The notes under the pieces were generated by a model. That model did not search any database. It had not been told where the DNA came from and worked only from the letters and a program-made list of their open reading frames with translations. 64,000 bases of DNA from positions 1,488,001 to 1,552,000 of the forward strand of contig NZ_CP014750.1 in assembly GCF_001592435.1 (NCBI RefSeq), given 5' to 3'. Made by a program: the position numbers and the translations under genes. This stretch comes from Thermococcus peptonophilus (GTDB lineage Archaea > Methanobacteriota_B > Thermococci > Thermococcales > Thermococcaceae). Of the stretch, positions 51,903 to 61,200 are shown piece after piece (positions within the stretch are counted from its first letter, which is position 1; the number at the start of each line of letters is the position of its first letter).

Positions 51903-54284
51903 TCAGAACTCCAGCTCGTCCTCTTCCTCAAAGAGCCTCTTCCTGGCAGCCTCGAGGAGGATCTTCTGCTCCTCCTGGGCGACGGTCTTCCTGATGAGCT
52001 CGACGGCATCCGGGTTGGCGCTGATGCTGTCGATGCCGAGCCTAACGAGGATCCTGGCCATCTTCGGATCACTGCCGGCCTGTCCGCAGATGCTGGTCTC
52101 GACGCCGTACTTCTTGGCGACCTTGATGACGTGCTTGATGAGCTTGAGCACGGCCGGGTGGGTCTCGTCGTAGAGGTGAGCGATCCTGTCATTGTCCCTG
52201 TCGATGGCGAGGGTGTACTGGGTGAGGTCGTTGGTACCGAAGCTGACGAAGTCGATACCCTCCTTGATGAGGTCCTCGATGATGAGTGCAGCCGCCGGAA
52301 CCTCGATCATGATGCCCCACTCAACGTCCTTGTGCGGCTCAAGGCCGACTGAGCGAGCTATTTCTTTGGCCTTCCTGATCTGCTCCGGGTGGCCGACGAG
52401 TGGGAGCATGACGCCGATGTTGTTGTAGCCCTCCTCGACGACCTTCTTGATGGCGGTGAACTCGGCCTTGAGGAGCTCCGGCTGATCGAGACCGCGCCTG
52501 ATTCCGCGCCATCCGAGCATCGGGTTCCTCTCGTCCGGCTCGTCCTCTCCACCGGGCATCTCCTTGAACTCGTTGGTCGGGGCATCGAGGGTCCTGTACC
52601 AGACCGGCCTCGGGTAGAATGCCGCTGCGACCGTCCTGATACCGTCGGCGAGCTTCTCAACGAGCTCGTCGAACTTGCCCTCCTTGATGAACTTGATCGG
52701 GTGCTGGCCGATGCTGAGGATCATGTGCTCGGCCCTGAGAAGACCGACACCGTCGGCGCCGGTGGCGGCAGCCCTCTCAGCGACCTCAGGCATTGAGACG
52801 TTGACCTTGACCTTGGTCGCGGTGATGAGCGGAGCTCCAGCAACGACGACCTGGCCGCTAGCTCCTCCAGCGGCCTTCTCCTCCTTCTTCTCGACGAGGC
52901 TCTTGACTATGCCCTTGTAGACGACACCGCGGGTACCGTCAACGGTGACGTAGTCGCCGGTCTTGAGCTTCTTGGTGGCCTCCTTGGTACCGACGACTGC
53001 TGGGATGCCGAGCTCCCTGCTGACAATAGCGGCGTGGCTAGTCCTTCCACCCTCGTCGGTGACGATAGCGGAAGCCCTCTTCATTGCCGGAACCATGTCC
53101 GGGTTGGTCATTGTGGTGACGAGGACATCGCCCTCCTTGACCTTGTCGATCTCGCTGGCGTCGAAGATGACGACGACCCTACCGGCACCGATGCCCGGTG
53201 AGGCGCCAAGACCCTTGAGGATGACCTCGGCCTCCTCAGTGCCCTCGACCTCCTCTGCCTTGGCCTCTTCCTTGAGGGTGGTGATCGGCCTGCTCTGGAC
53301 GATGTAGAGCTTGCCGTCGTCCTTGTCGTAGGCCCACTCGATGTCCTGCGGCCAGCCGTAGTGCTCCTCGATCTTGGCACCCATCTTGGCGACCTCGATT
53401 ATCTGCTCTTCTGTGAGGACCTGCTTCTCAACCCACTCCGGGCCGAGGTAGTCAGCGACCTTGACGTAGACGGTGCCCTTGCCGGTCTCTGGGTTCCTGA
53501 CGACCATGACCTCCTTCTTGGCGATGAACTTCTCCTTGATCTTCCAGGTGCCCTTCTCGACGATGTACTCGTCCGGGGTGACGCTGCCGCTGACGACGGC
53601 CTCACCGAGGCCCCAGCTGGCGTTGATCATTATCTCGTTCCTGTTGTTGGTGACAGGGTTGGCGGTGAACATGACGCCGCTCTTCTCGCTGTTGACCATC
53701 TTCTGGACGACGGCTGAGAGGTAGACCTTGCTGTGGTCGAAGCCCTGCTTGGCCCTGTAGAAGGTGGCCCTGGCGGTCCAGAGTGAGGCCCAGCACTTCT
53801 TGACCTTGTCTATGACGTCGTCAACGCCGTAGACGTCGAGGTAGGTCTCCTGCTGACCGGCGAAGGAAGCCTCCGGAAGGTCCTCAGCGGTAGCGGATGA
53901 GCGGACGGCGACGTAAACGGCGTCCTTGTTAAAGCGGGCGCTGAGCTCCTTGTAGGCCCTCTCGATCTCCTCAGCTATCTCCGGGAGCATCGGGAGCTCG
54001 ATGATCTTCTGCCTGATCTTGGCGGTGTTCTCCTGGAGCTGCTTGGAGTCATCAACGTTGGTCTGGCTGATGATCTCCATAATCCACTCCTGGAGGGTCT
54101 TACCGTCCTCAAGCTTGACGTTCTCAACAAAGTACTTGTAGGCCTCGGCAGTCACACAGAATCCGGGCGGGACGGGGATTCCGGCCCTGGTAAGTTCACC
54201 AAGGTTGGCACCCTTTCCACCGACAAGGGGGACATCTTCCTTGCTGAGTTCCTCAAACCACTTTATAAACCTGTATTCGCTCAT
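51903..54284 (-). CDS. ppsA: phosphoenolpyruvate synthase
   Basis: A 793-residue three-domain enzyme: N-terminal ATP-grasp domain (GKGANLGELTRAGIPVPPGF near residue 24), central phosphohistidine domain (GGRTSHAAIVSRELGIPAVVG near 417), and C-terminal PEP/pyruvate barrel with SICGQAGSDP near 740. It interconverts pyruvate + ATP and PEP + AMP + Pi. In Thermococcales it is a major glycolytic or gluconeogenic enzyme. Strong GC bias and codon use suggest high expression. The TATA box AATTTTAAAAG lies at about 54336-54345. Confidence 0.96.
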   Translation of the reverse strand: MSEYRFIKWFEELSKEDVPLVGGKGANLGELTRAGIPVPPGFCVTAEAYKYFVENVKLEDGKTLQEWIMEIISQTNVDDSKQLQENTAKIRQKIIELPMLPEIAEEIERAYKELSARFNKDAVYVAVRSSATAEDLPEASFAGQQETYLDVYGVDDVIDKVKKCWASLWTARATFYRAKQGFDHSKVYLSAVVQKMVNSEKSGVMFTANPVTNNRNEIMINASWGLGEAVVSGSVTPDEYIVEKGTWKIKEKFIAKKEVMVVRNPETGKGTVYVKVADYLGPEWVEKQVLTEEQIIEVAKMGAKIEEHYGWPQDIEWAYDKDDGKLYIVQSRPITTLKEEAKAEEVEGTEEAEVILKGLGASPGIGAGRVVVIFDASEIDKVKEGDVLVTTMTNPDMVPAMKRASAIVTDEGGRTSHAAIVSRELGIPAVVGTKEATKKLKTGDYVTVDGTRGVVYKGIVKSLVEKKEEKAAGGASGQVVVAGAPLITATKVKVNVSMPEVAERAAATGADGVGLLRAEHMILSIGQHPIKFIKEGKFDELVEKLADGIRTVAAAFYPRPVWYRTLDAPTNEFKEMPGGEDEPDERNPMLGWRGIRRGLDQPELLKAEFTAIKKVVEEGYNNIGVMLPLVGHPEQIRKAKEIARSVGLEPHKDVEWGIMIEVPAAALIIEDLIKEGIDFVSFGTNDLTQYTLAIDRDNDRIAHLYDETHPAVLKLIKHVIKVAKKYGVETSICGQAGSDPKMARILVRLGIDSISANPDAVELIRKTVAQEEQKILLEAARKRLFEEEDELEF

Positions 54285-54413
54285 GGCGATCCCTCCAAAT
54301 TAATTACTGCGGGTGATATATCAACTGGCCGCTTTTAAAATTAACTATCCAGACCTGTTCTTTAGTGTATAGGGATGAAAAAAGAGGAAAAAATGTCCAT
54401 TAAAGCCCGTATG

Positions 54414-56876
54414 TCACGGAAGGAACTTTGGAAGAGGATGCTGCTCAAGAAGGGAATTCAGGAACTCCATGGCTTTCTCGCTTCCGTACGCGTACATCAT
54501 GTAGCGGTATATTGAAACTGCCGCATCAAGCGGGTGTGCCTCTTTGGTTGGGTCAAAGGTTTTCATGATGAAATCGAGCGTTTTCTGTGCCTGCTCTTCA
54601 AGACCTGCAACGTGGTATATATAAGCGATCTGGACGTAGCTTGTCCTCGAGTATGCGTAGGGATACTTCTCCACCTTAAGTCTCCCTTCCTCGTCCTGCT
54701 GGTCTTTGAGCCATTCGGCGGCTTTTTTAACTGAGTTTAACACCGTCTCATTTCCTGTGAGTTGGTAATACCTTGCCAGAGCAGATGCTACCGCAAGCGT
54801 GGTGCCGATGTTATCCCTCCAGTCTCCCTTTTCACCCTGCTCATCCAAAATCTCTCTAAGAACGTTTTTCTCCGTTGTTGCATTCAGGATGCCGAGTTCC
54901 TTGTAAAGCGGAAGCAGCAGGGCGTTCACAACAAAGCTTCCCGATTTGTCCTTTGGCGTGGTCATGAAGTAATCTTCTTTTTCCCGGGATTTCAGGAGAT
55001 TGAGTGCTTTTTCGGTTCCACCAAACTGGAACTTCTTGATGGGCTCCAGTGTGTAGGCCGTGTACAGCGTGAAGTCGTTGGGAGGCACTCCCCAGGGGAA
55101 CGCCCCGTTGTCCATCTGCTTGTACTCCAGCCACCTGAGGAGCCACTCTGCCCTCTCCTTAAACCTCTCATCTCCGGTTTTGTTGTACAGGTTGTAGTAT
55201 AGGTCGACCATCCACCCGTTCAAGTTGAAGTCGGCCTTGTAGCTGGTGTCGAAGTCCGCATAGTTGTAGCCCGTCCAGAACTTCTCAAAAAAGTTCACCA
55301 GAGGAGAGTAGTTCCCATGATACTCTATGGGAAGAGGCTGTTCCATCCTGAGTTTGGGCTCTGGGATGAACCTGTAGATCACGGAACCGCCGTTGCAGAA
55401 CTCCAGCTTGAAGTGAGTATCATACGGGGCGTATTCCATGAGGCCATAGCGTACCAGCCCGTAGGAATAGCGCCGTCTGTCGACGAATATGTAGCTCACG
55501 TTGTATTTTTTCATGAGGTAATACACGAAATTTCTCTGATTGGAGCTGAACATAATGACATGATCTGTATACGCCTGTCCTGCTTCCTTTACCGTTGGGG
55601 CCTCTCCAAAGAACCCCTGATATACCTTTTTCCATACGACAACGTCCTTTCTGTGGGTATTTCCAATCAAAAGATACCCCATATCCCACCAGACGAGTAT
55701 CGTGGCGTTTTCAGGGGTATTCTGGGATATCCACTCATAGGCCTCTTTGTCCGTTATGCTTGGAATCACTATGTAGTGGTATGCTCCATAGGCCCCCTGG
55801 AATGCGGGGGTTAAGATTAAAACCGCTATTATGAGGACTTGGACTGCCCTTTTCTCGGGAAGGGCTTTCACAAGAGCGGAGCCGAATCCCCGCACGTCGT
55901 TTAGGGCTCTCTTCAAAATGGGGCCAATTGAGGGGAAAACCACATCGATGAGGTATTCCGAGGTGATTGCCGCGAGAGAAATTGTGGCGTAGGGATCCCT
56001 AAAGCGGAAGGAAACTCCACCCGCCAGCAGGAATGTCCAGGCCCACAGTACAAGACCCCTCTGAAGGGGACCTTTTTTGAAGTAATAGGAACTTCCGAGA
56101 ACCCCGAAGACAAGCTGGACGACTCCAACCCACTTGAAATATCCGAGGAAGCTTACTTCGCTCCTCTGGAGCCTTAAAAACAGTTCTCCAAAAGTTGATT
56201 TTACTTGGGGCAGGCCAAAGTATGCCAGAAGTCCGGCAAGAACCAAGATGATTACATAGTGGACGTTGCGCTTTATGGTAGGCTCCAAATAAGACAGCAA
56301 GACTATCGCCGCCGCAAAGGCAAAGAATATCCATCCCCTGTGGGTTATGGTGTAGAGACCAAAGGTCGCGGTAAAGAGGATAAAGCTTGAGATTGTCTTC
56401 TTTTTGAGGAACTTCACACCAAAAAACATACTCAGCGAGAAGAGAAGTAATCCCATGTTTTCGGGTATATAAAGGCTTGTTCTATATATGAAATCTGGAG
56501 CAAACGCCAGCAACAGCGTCGCCAGGAGTGCCTTTTTTTCGTCCTCAAAGAGTTCTTTGTAGGCGAAGTAAAACCCTAGGACTGCAAGAGTTCCGTAAAC
56601 AGCGGGTATAACGAGGAAAAAATAGTCCGAGTGGAAGATTCTGTAGAGAAAGGCCCCGATTATGTGGAAGAGGGGTGGATAACTGTAGGCACGGAGTCCT
56701 AGGAGGGACGGCAGATCCCGGGAAACTGTTCCTATTCCACCTTCAACAATCCTCAAGGTGAGGTCCCTATGAAGGTACTCGTCATAGGCCGCCAGTAAGA
56801 GGTTTCTGTGCGGGATCAGTCTAACAACGAAGGATGCAACCAGAATTAATGAGAGGTAAACCTTCTCCCGCTTCAC
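54414..56876 (-). CDS. STT3/AglB-like GT-C membrane protein fused to an alpha-toroid domain
   Basis: An 820-residue protein. The first ~380 residues hold about 12-13 membrane segments, with YDEYLHRDL in the first outer loop (acidic, DXD-like). EAYEWISQNTPENATILVWW and the WWDMG at residues 395-399 match the WWDYG motif of oligosaccharyltransferase AglB/STT3. From about residue 540 to the end lie repeated helical pairs (AEWLLRWLEYKQMDNGAFPW, AAEWLKDQQDEEGRL) like squalene-cyclase/prenyltransferase toroids. Probably transfers glycans outside the membrane; acceptor unknown. Divergent from the membrane protein at 56933. Confidence 0.75.
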   Translation of the reverse strand: MKREKVYLSLILVASFVVRLIPHRNLLLAAYDEYLHRDLTLRIVEGGIGTVSRDLPSLLGLRAYSYPPLFHIIGAFLYRIFHSDYFFLVIPAVYGTLAVLGFYFAYKELFEDEKKALLATLLLAFAPDFIYRTSLYIPENMGLLLFSLSMFFGVKFLKKKTISSFILFTATFGLYTITHRGWIFFAFAAAIVLLSYLEPTIKRNVHYVIILVLAGLLAYFGLPQVKSTFGELFLRLQRSEVSFLGYFKWVGVVQLVFGVLGSSYYFKKGPLQRGLVLWAWTFLLAGGVSFRFRDPYATISLAAITSEYLIDVVFPSIGPILKRALNDVRGFGSALVKALPEKRAVQVLIIAVLILTPAFQGAYGAYHYIVIPSITDKEAYEWISQNTPENATILVWWDMGYLLIGNTHRKDVVVWKKVYQGFFGEAPTVKEAGQAYTDHVIMFSSNQRNFVYYLMKKYNVSYIFVDRRRYSYGLVRYGLMEYAPYDTHFKLEFCNGGSVIYRFIPEPKLRMEQPLPIEYHGNYSPLVNFFEKFWTGYNYADFDTSYKADFNLNGWMVDLYYNLYNKTGDERFKERAEWLLRWLEYKQMDNGAFPWGVPPNDFTLYTAYTLEPIKKFQFGGTEKALNLLKSREKEDYFMTTPKDKSGSFVVNALLLPLYKELGILNATTEKNVLREILDEQGEKGDWRDNIGTTLAVASALARYYQLTGNETVLNSVKKAAEWLKDQQDEEGRLKVEKYPYAYSRTSYVQIAYIYHVAGLEEQAQKTLDFIMKTFDPTKEAHPLDAAVSIYRYMMYAYGSEKAMEFLNSLLEQHPLPKFLP

Positions 56877-56932
56877 TGCCCAACACCTCTAAAAATTTTT
56901 AAGCTCGGCAATCAGCTTTTACTGGTGGTGTT

Positions 56933-57994
56933 GTGAGGGGGTTAAAAATATTTAGCCTTGCTTTTTTTGGATATCTGTTTCTTGCGCTCTACTCCAATTA
57001 TCTGGATGAAGACCTTCGGGCCGTTGTCTATCAGAGGGGTTTTGTACCTTCAACTGTTTTATTAGGATTTGTTGTTGCTTTGGTTTTCTTTATGGCGTTC
57101 GCTGCGGGATATCTCTCGGGGTTTCAGCTCCCGGCATCCTTCCTCATTTCGCTGTTCCTTATACTCTCCATCCATGATTTCCCGGATGCCTTTTTAATTG
57201 CATTTGTGGCTGTAATTGGATACTATCTCAAGATTGACGTCGTTGAAAAGTTCTCCACTTTGGCCCTGTTGCTTTCAATTCTCGGCCCTATCCTCTTTTA
57301 CTTAAGCGTGGGCGTGCCTCTTTTCCACTGGGGACTCCGGTATAAACTTGTTGGCCCCCTCGTCCTCTTTGCTCTTCTGGGAGCAGGAGGTATGGTGTAC
57401 TCGAAGTTTTCCGCCAGGGTAAAAACCCTCTTTCTCTTGGCTTATTCTGTTGTGTACTTCCTCGGGACTTTCCGCTCCCTGCTGCTTCTCGGATACCTTC
57501 CGTATCTGCTGGATTACACTCTGAAACGTAAAAGAAAATGGGGAGTTGCACTTTTTGGCTCGACACTCCTTGTAATGGTGCTCGTTATGAGTGGGAGCAT
57601 CTCTGCTCTGCTTGTAAGGATTGGCTTTACGTTTCTGGTTTTCCACAACCTGGTTCGCATCTCCCTTCCCTGGGGTTACTTTCACGGCTCGGTTCTCTTC
57701 AGTGAAGGCCCCAGAGCCCTAGTCTCACAGCTCTTCGGTGCATCAACCCACTACACGTACTTCTTCTTTGGCCAAGCAGTGGCGGATTTTGGCATATTGG
57801 GTGTGCTGGAGGCTTTTCTCCTCGGTGTTTTTCTTAGAGAGAGCGAAAAGGAACATGAAACCTTCGTCTTTGTTTCTTCCCTTATGATATATGCCCTCGA
57901 TTCCGGAATAGACGCACTCATCCTGATGTTTATCGTTGGAGCGTTGATTTTCCAGAATTTAAGACTCAATACAAAAGGAGCCGAAATCTCCTGA
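56933..57994 (+). CDS. polytopic membrane protein, possibly a polysaccharide polymerase
   Basis: 353 residues, about 10 membrane segments, no clear motif. The hydropathy pattern and a long loop before the last helices (RISLPWGYFHGSVLFSEGPR) are reminiscent of O-antigen polymerase/Wzy or EpsG-type proteins. It is transcribed divergently from the STT3-like gene with a 56-base gap, which supports a role in surface glycan assembly. It starts at GTG after TGGTGGTG. Function is inference. Confidence 0.55.
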   Translation: MRGLKIFSLAFFGYLFLALYSNYLDEDLRAVVYQRGFVPSTVLLGFVVALVFFMAFAAGYLSGFQLPASFLISLFLILSIHDFPDAFLIAFVAVIGYYLKIDVVEKFSTLALLLSILGPILFYLSVGVPLFHWGLRYKLVGPLVLFALLGAGGMVYSKFSARVKTLFLLAYSVVYFLGTFRSLLLLGYLPYLLDYTLKRKRKWGVALFGSTLLVMVLVMSGSISALLVRIGFTFLVFHNLVRISLPWGYFHGSVLFSEGPRALVSQLFGASTHYTYFFFGQAVADFGILGVLEAFLLGVFLRESEKEHETFVFVSSLMIYALDSGIDALILMFIVGALIFQNLRLNTKGAEIS

Positions 57995-58229
57995 GGAAGT
58001 CTTTATAGTGCTGTTTTTAATCTGGGAAGGCATCCATTTTTGGACTTACTTCAATAATTTTGGGGTATCGATTGGTATTGAGCCAATGATTCTTAATTGG
58101 AGCTTTGATTTGCCTGGTTATTACAGTCTAAGCGCTGGTAACCATTCTGCATAGTGAAGACTTTTTTGATGATTATCTGCCTCCAATGCCTTTTATTCAT
58201 CATTAGTGATAAGATACGTTTACTCCCGG
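57995..58229. other. intergenic stretch upstream of the pyrolysin gene
   Basis: About 235 AT-rich bases. Contains the small inverted repeat ATTGG-TATTGAG-CCAAT and an ATTGG copy nearby (about 58070-58100), and TTGATGA near 58167 without matching D boxes. No gene is seen. Confidence 0.4.
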
Positions 58230-58244
58230 CGAAATCTTTATATC
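58230..58244 (+). promoter_or_regulatory. promoter of the pyrolysin-type protease gene
   Basis: CGAAATCTTTATATC is a BRE/TATA pair 46 bases before ATG 58290. GGAGGTG at 58279-58285 is a strong ribosome binding site and argues for that ATG rather than 58266. Confidence 0.7.
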
Positions 58245-58289
58245 ACTGCTGGTATCTAGTTTCCAATGCCAAACAACGGAGGTGTTGCT

Positions 58290-61200
58290 ATGAATCGAAA
58301 GGTGTTGAGCCTGCTAATCGTGGCAGTAATGGTGCTGTCGGTAGTGCCTTTGATCCAGCCAGTGAGTGCCACTACCTCTTCAGCGATGCCAGGTGTTTCA
58401 CAAACCGTCCAGGAGCCGAAGACCTTGAAGGAACTCAATCCAAAGGTCGCAGAGTACATCGACTTACTGAAGGCGAAGTTTGAATCTTCAAAAGAGCCCA
58501 GTGTAAGGCTCATTCTGGCTCCCAAGAGGGGCTATGAAGACTTGGTTTTAACTCAACTGAAAGAGCTCGGTGCTAGGATCGACCCGATAAGCAAGCCAGA
58601 GTACGACTTCATTGTTGTTACCCTCCCAGTTGACAAGCTCGATGCCCTGAAGAACGTTAAGGGTCTGTTCTATGTCTGGGAGGACAAGACAGTCAAGCTC
58701 CCCAAGCCCAAGAGGCCGGAGGAACTTCCCATAAAGGCCCCGATAGATACAATTGCCCAGAGCGGGGATAGTGGCTACTACGATCCATTCATGTGGGACA
58801 TGTATGCAATAAACGCTCCGCAGGCCAGGGAGGAGTACGGCGTTGATGGCAGCGGTGTCTACATCGGAATAGTTGATACCGGTGCAGACGTTGCCCAGCC
58901 CTATCTCCAGATAACTCCCGACGGAAGGAGGAAGATAGTCTACTGGCTTGACACCACTGGTGAGGGCGACGTCTACTTTGAAAACGAGTTCAACTCAACC
59001 CAGGTAAGCTCTGGGGTCTTGAAGGCTACTTTCAGTAACATCACAATTGACTGGGGAGTCTATTACCTCTACATGCTCAGGGAAAAGGAGCTTACAACAA
59101 TAGCAAACCTAAACCTCACTATATACTTCGATGGAAACGTTACCAACGGTACCTACCGCTTCGGATTCCTGCCGGAGAGGTACTTCGACATAAACTTTGA
59201 CCACAATTACGATGAGGTCTACTTCGTCCTGTACACCCCTGATGGCAGGGTGTACTTCTACCCGATACCGCTCCAGCTCAACACTACAAATGCAAACACC
59301 CTCAACGCAGTGTACTTTACGGGTAAATACAACCCCATTACCGGAGAACCAATCTATGCTGTAAACGAGACCCTCCTCGATCCAATAATGGACATCCCCG
59401 ACGGCATGAACTATACCTTCACCGTCAACCTGAGCATGGCTTATGAAGTCACCCCATTTGCGGAGACCGGTGACTACATCCTCCTCGGGCCCGGTTATGT
59501 TGACAACACTACCTATGTGACCTTTGAGCTCGGTGAGCCCGGCGTTATGGAGGTCGCCAACGGCACGGTTTACAACAGTATAGTGCTCTCATACGTTGAT
59601 GAATACGGTGCAACCTTTGGATGGGACGGAGGCCAGCACGGGACCCACGTCTCCGGTACTGCAGCCGGTTATGGTCCGGAAGGCACTTACTTCGAGGGAC
59701 TGGAGGGAGTCGCTCCAGGTGCCCAGCTGCTCGAGTTCAAGTCGCTCTCAAGCATGGGATTCGGTAGAACATCATGGATCATCGATGGAATGATACTCGC
59801 CGCACTCAACGGTGCAGACGTTATCAGCATGTCCCTTGGTGGTCTCTATGAGGGCTACAACGACGGTCTCGAAAGCCCGGAGAACTACTTTGCCGACCTG
59901 CTGACAGACTGGTTTGGCGTGACCTTCGCTATAGCGGCTGGAAACGACGGACCGACTACCAACACCGTCGGCTCTCCAGGTGACGCTGACCTTGTTATTA
60001 CGGTTGGAAACTACTGGAGCGGAGAGAGCTGGGAGTTCTGGTACGGAGCTCCAAACGTTGCAGACGGTCCGGCGATGAGCTCATCCCGCGGCCCAAGGCT
60101 CGACGGTATGGTCGACCCCGATGTAATGGCCCCGGGAAGCTTCATATTCTCAAGCCTGCCGATATGGAGCGTTGGTTACTACGGAACTTGGGCTTCCGAC
60201 TTCTGGGACGGAACCTCAATGGCTACACCGCACGTCAGTGGTGCAGTGGCCCTGATGATATCCTACGCAAAGACCCACAACCTCACCTATGATCCGTTCA
60301 TGATAAAGAGGGCGCTTGAGCTTTCCGCAAAGCCCGTTGAGGGCGCTACCCCCATAGACCAGGGGGCAGGCCTTATTCAGGTGGACAAGGCCATTGAGGA
60401 ACTCATCAAGCTCAGCAGTGAGAAGACAACATACATCTACGCTGGAACTTCGTTTGGACCCTACACCAACCCGCTGGGTGAGAAGGAGCTTCCACTGTTC
60501 GCCAACATACTCTTCAACAGCTACTTCATAGAGTTCAACTTCCCGTATCTCTACCGCGGTGTCTACATCAGAAACGAGAGGCCCTCTGCAGTTCCTATAT
60601 ACATCTACGGAATGGAGTATGATGGAGGTCTCGCTCCAGTTAACGGCACCTACGAGATAAGCACCAGCGTACCGTGGCTCCACGTTGACAAGGACACGGT
60701 TGAGGCAACACTCGTGGAGGACAACTTCACACTGGCAGGGATATCCTATATTGACTTCTACAAGACTACGGGTGTGGTTTACGTTACCATAGACTACTCC
60801 AAACTCGCCAAGCCAGGAACCTACGTTGGATACGTCTACATTGACGACCCAAGCACCAGCTACATCGACGGAGCGGTTCCAGTAGTTGTTACGGTTCCAC
60901 TCAACAAGGATGGGGAGAGCAAAGCCTCTCTCAGCGACGTTGAGGCACCGGGACAGGCCAAGCACTACTACGTTGACGTCCCAATCGGCACCCAGGAGCT
61001 CAAGGTAACGATGAGCATCCCCGTTGACGAGAACGGTACCTTCATGGGAAGGGCTAGGCCCTACATAGTCGACCCACGCGGTCACATAGTAGCAGCGACC
61101 GGATCAAGTACCGGATTCTACTACCTTGGGCCTGGAGGACCAGCCACTTACACCTGGGTTATCCCCAACCCGACGCCGGGTACCTGGGAGATAACAGTCT

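Noticed and set aside
52131-53724. Several plus-strand frames opposite ppsA
   Set aside because: Ser/Pro/Arg- or Val/Asp-rich translations with no start signals; shadows of a strongly biased gene.
54325-54345. GTGATATATCA upstream of ppsA as a Tgr site
   Set aside because: The half sites are in inverted order relative to TATCAC-N5-GTGATA and have no 5-base spacer.
58160-58220. TTGATGA near 58167 as a C box
   Set aside because: No CTGA at a suitable distance and no second box pair.
58239-58256. TATCAC-TGCTG-GTATCT near the pyrolysin TATA box as a Tgr site
   Set aside because: Only the left arm matches; the right arm agrees at two of six bases.
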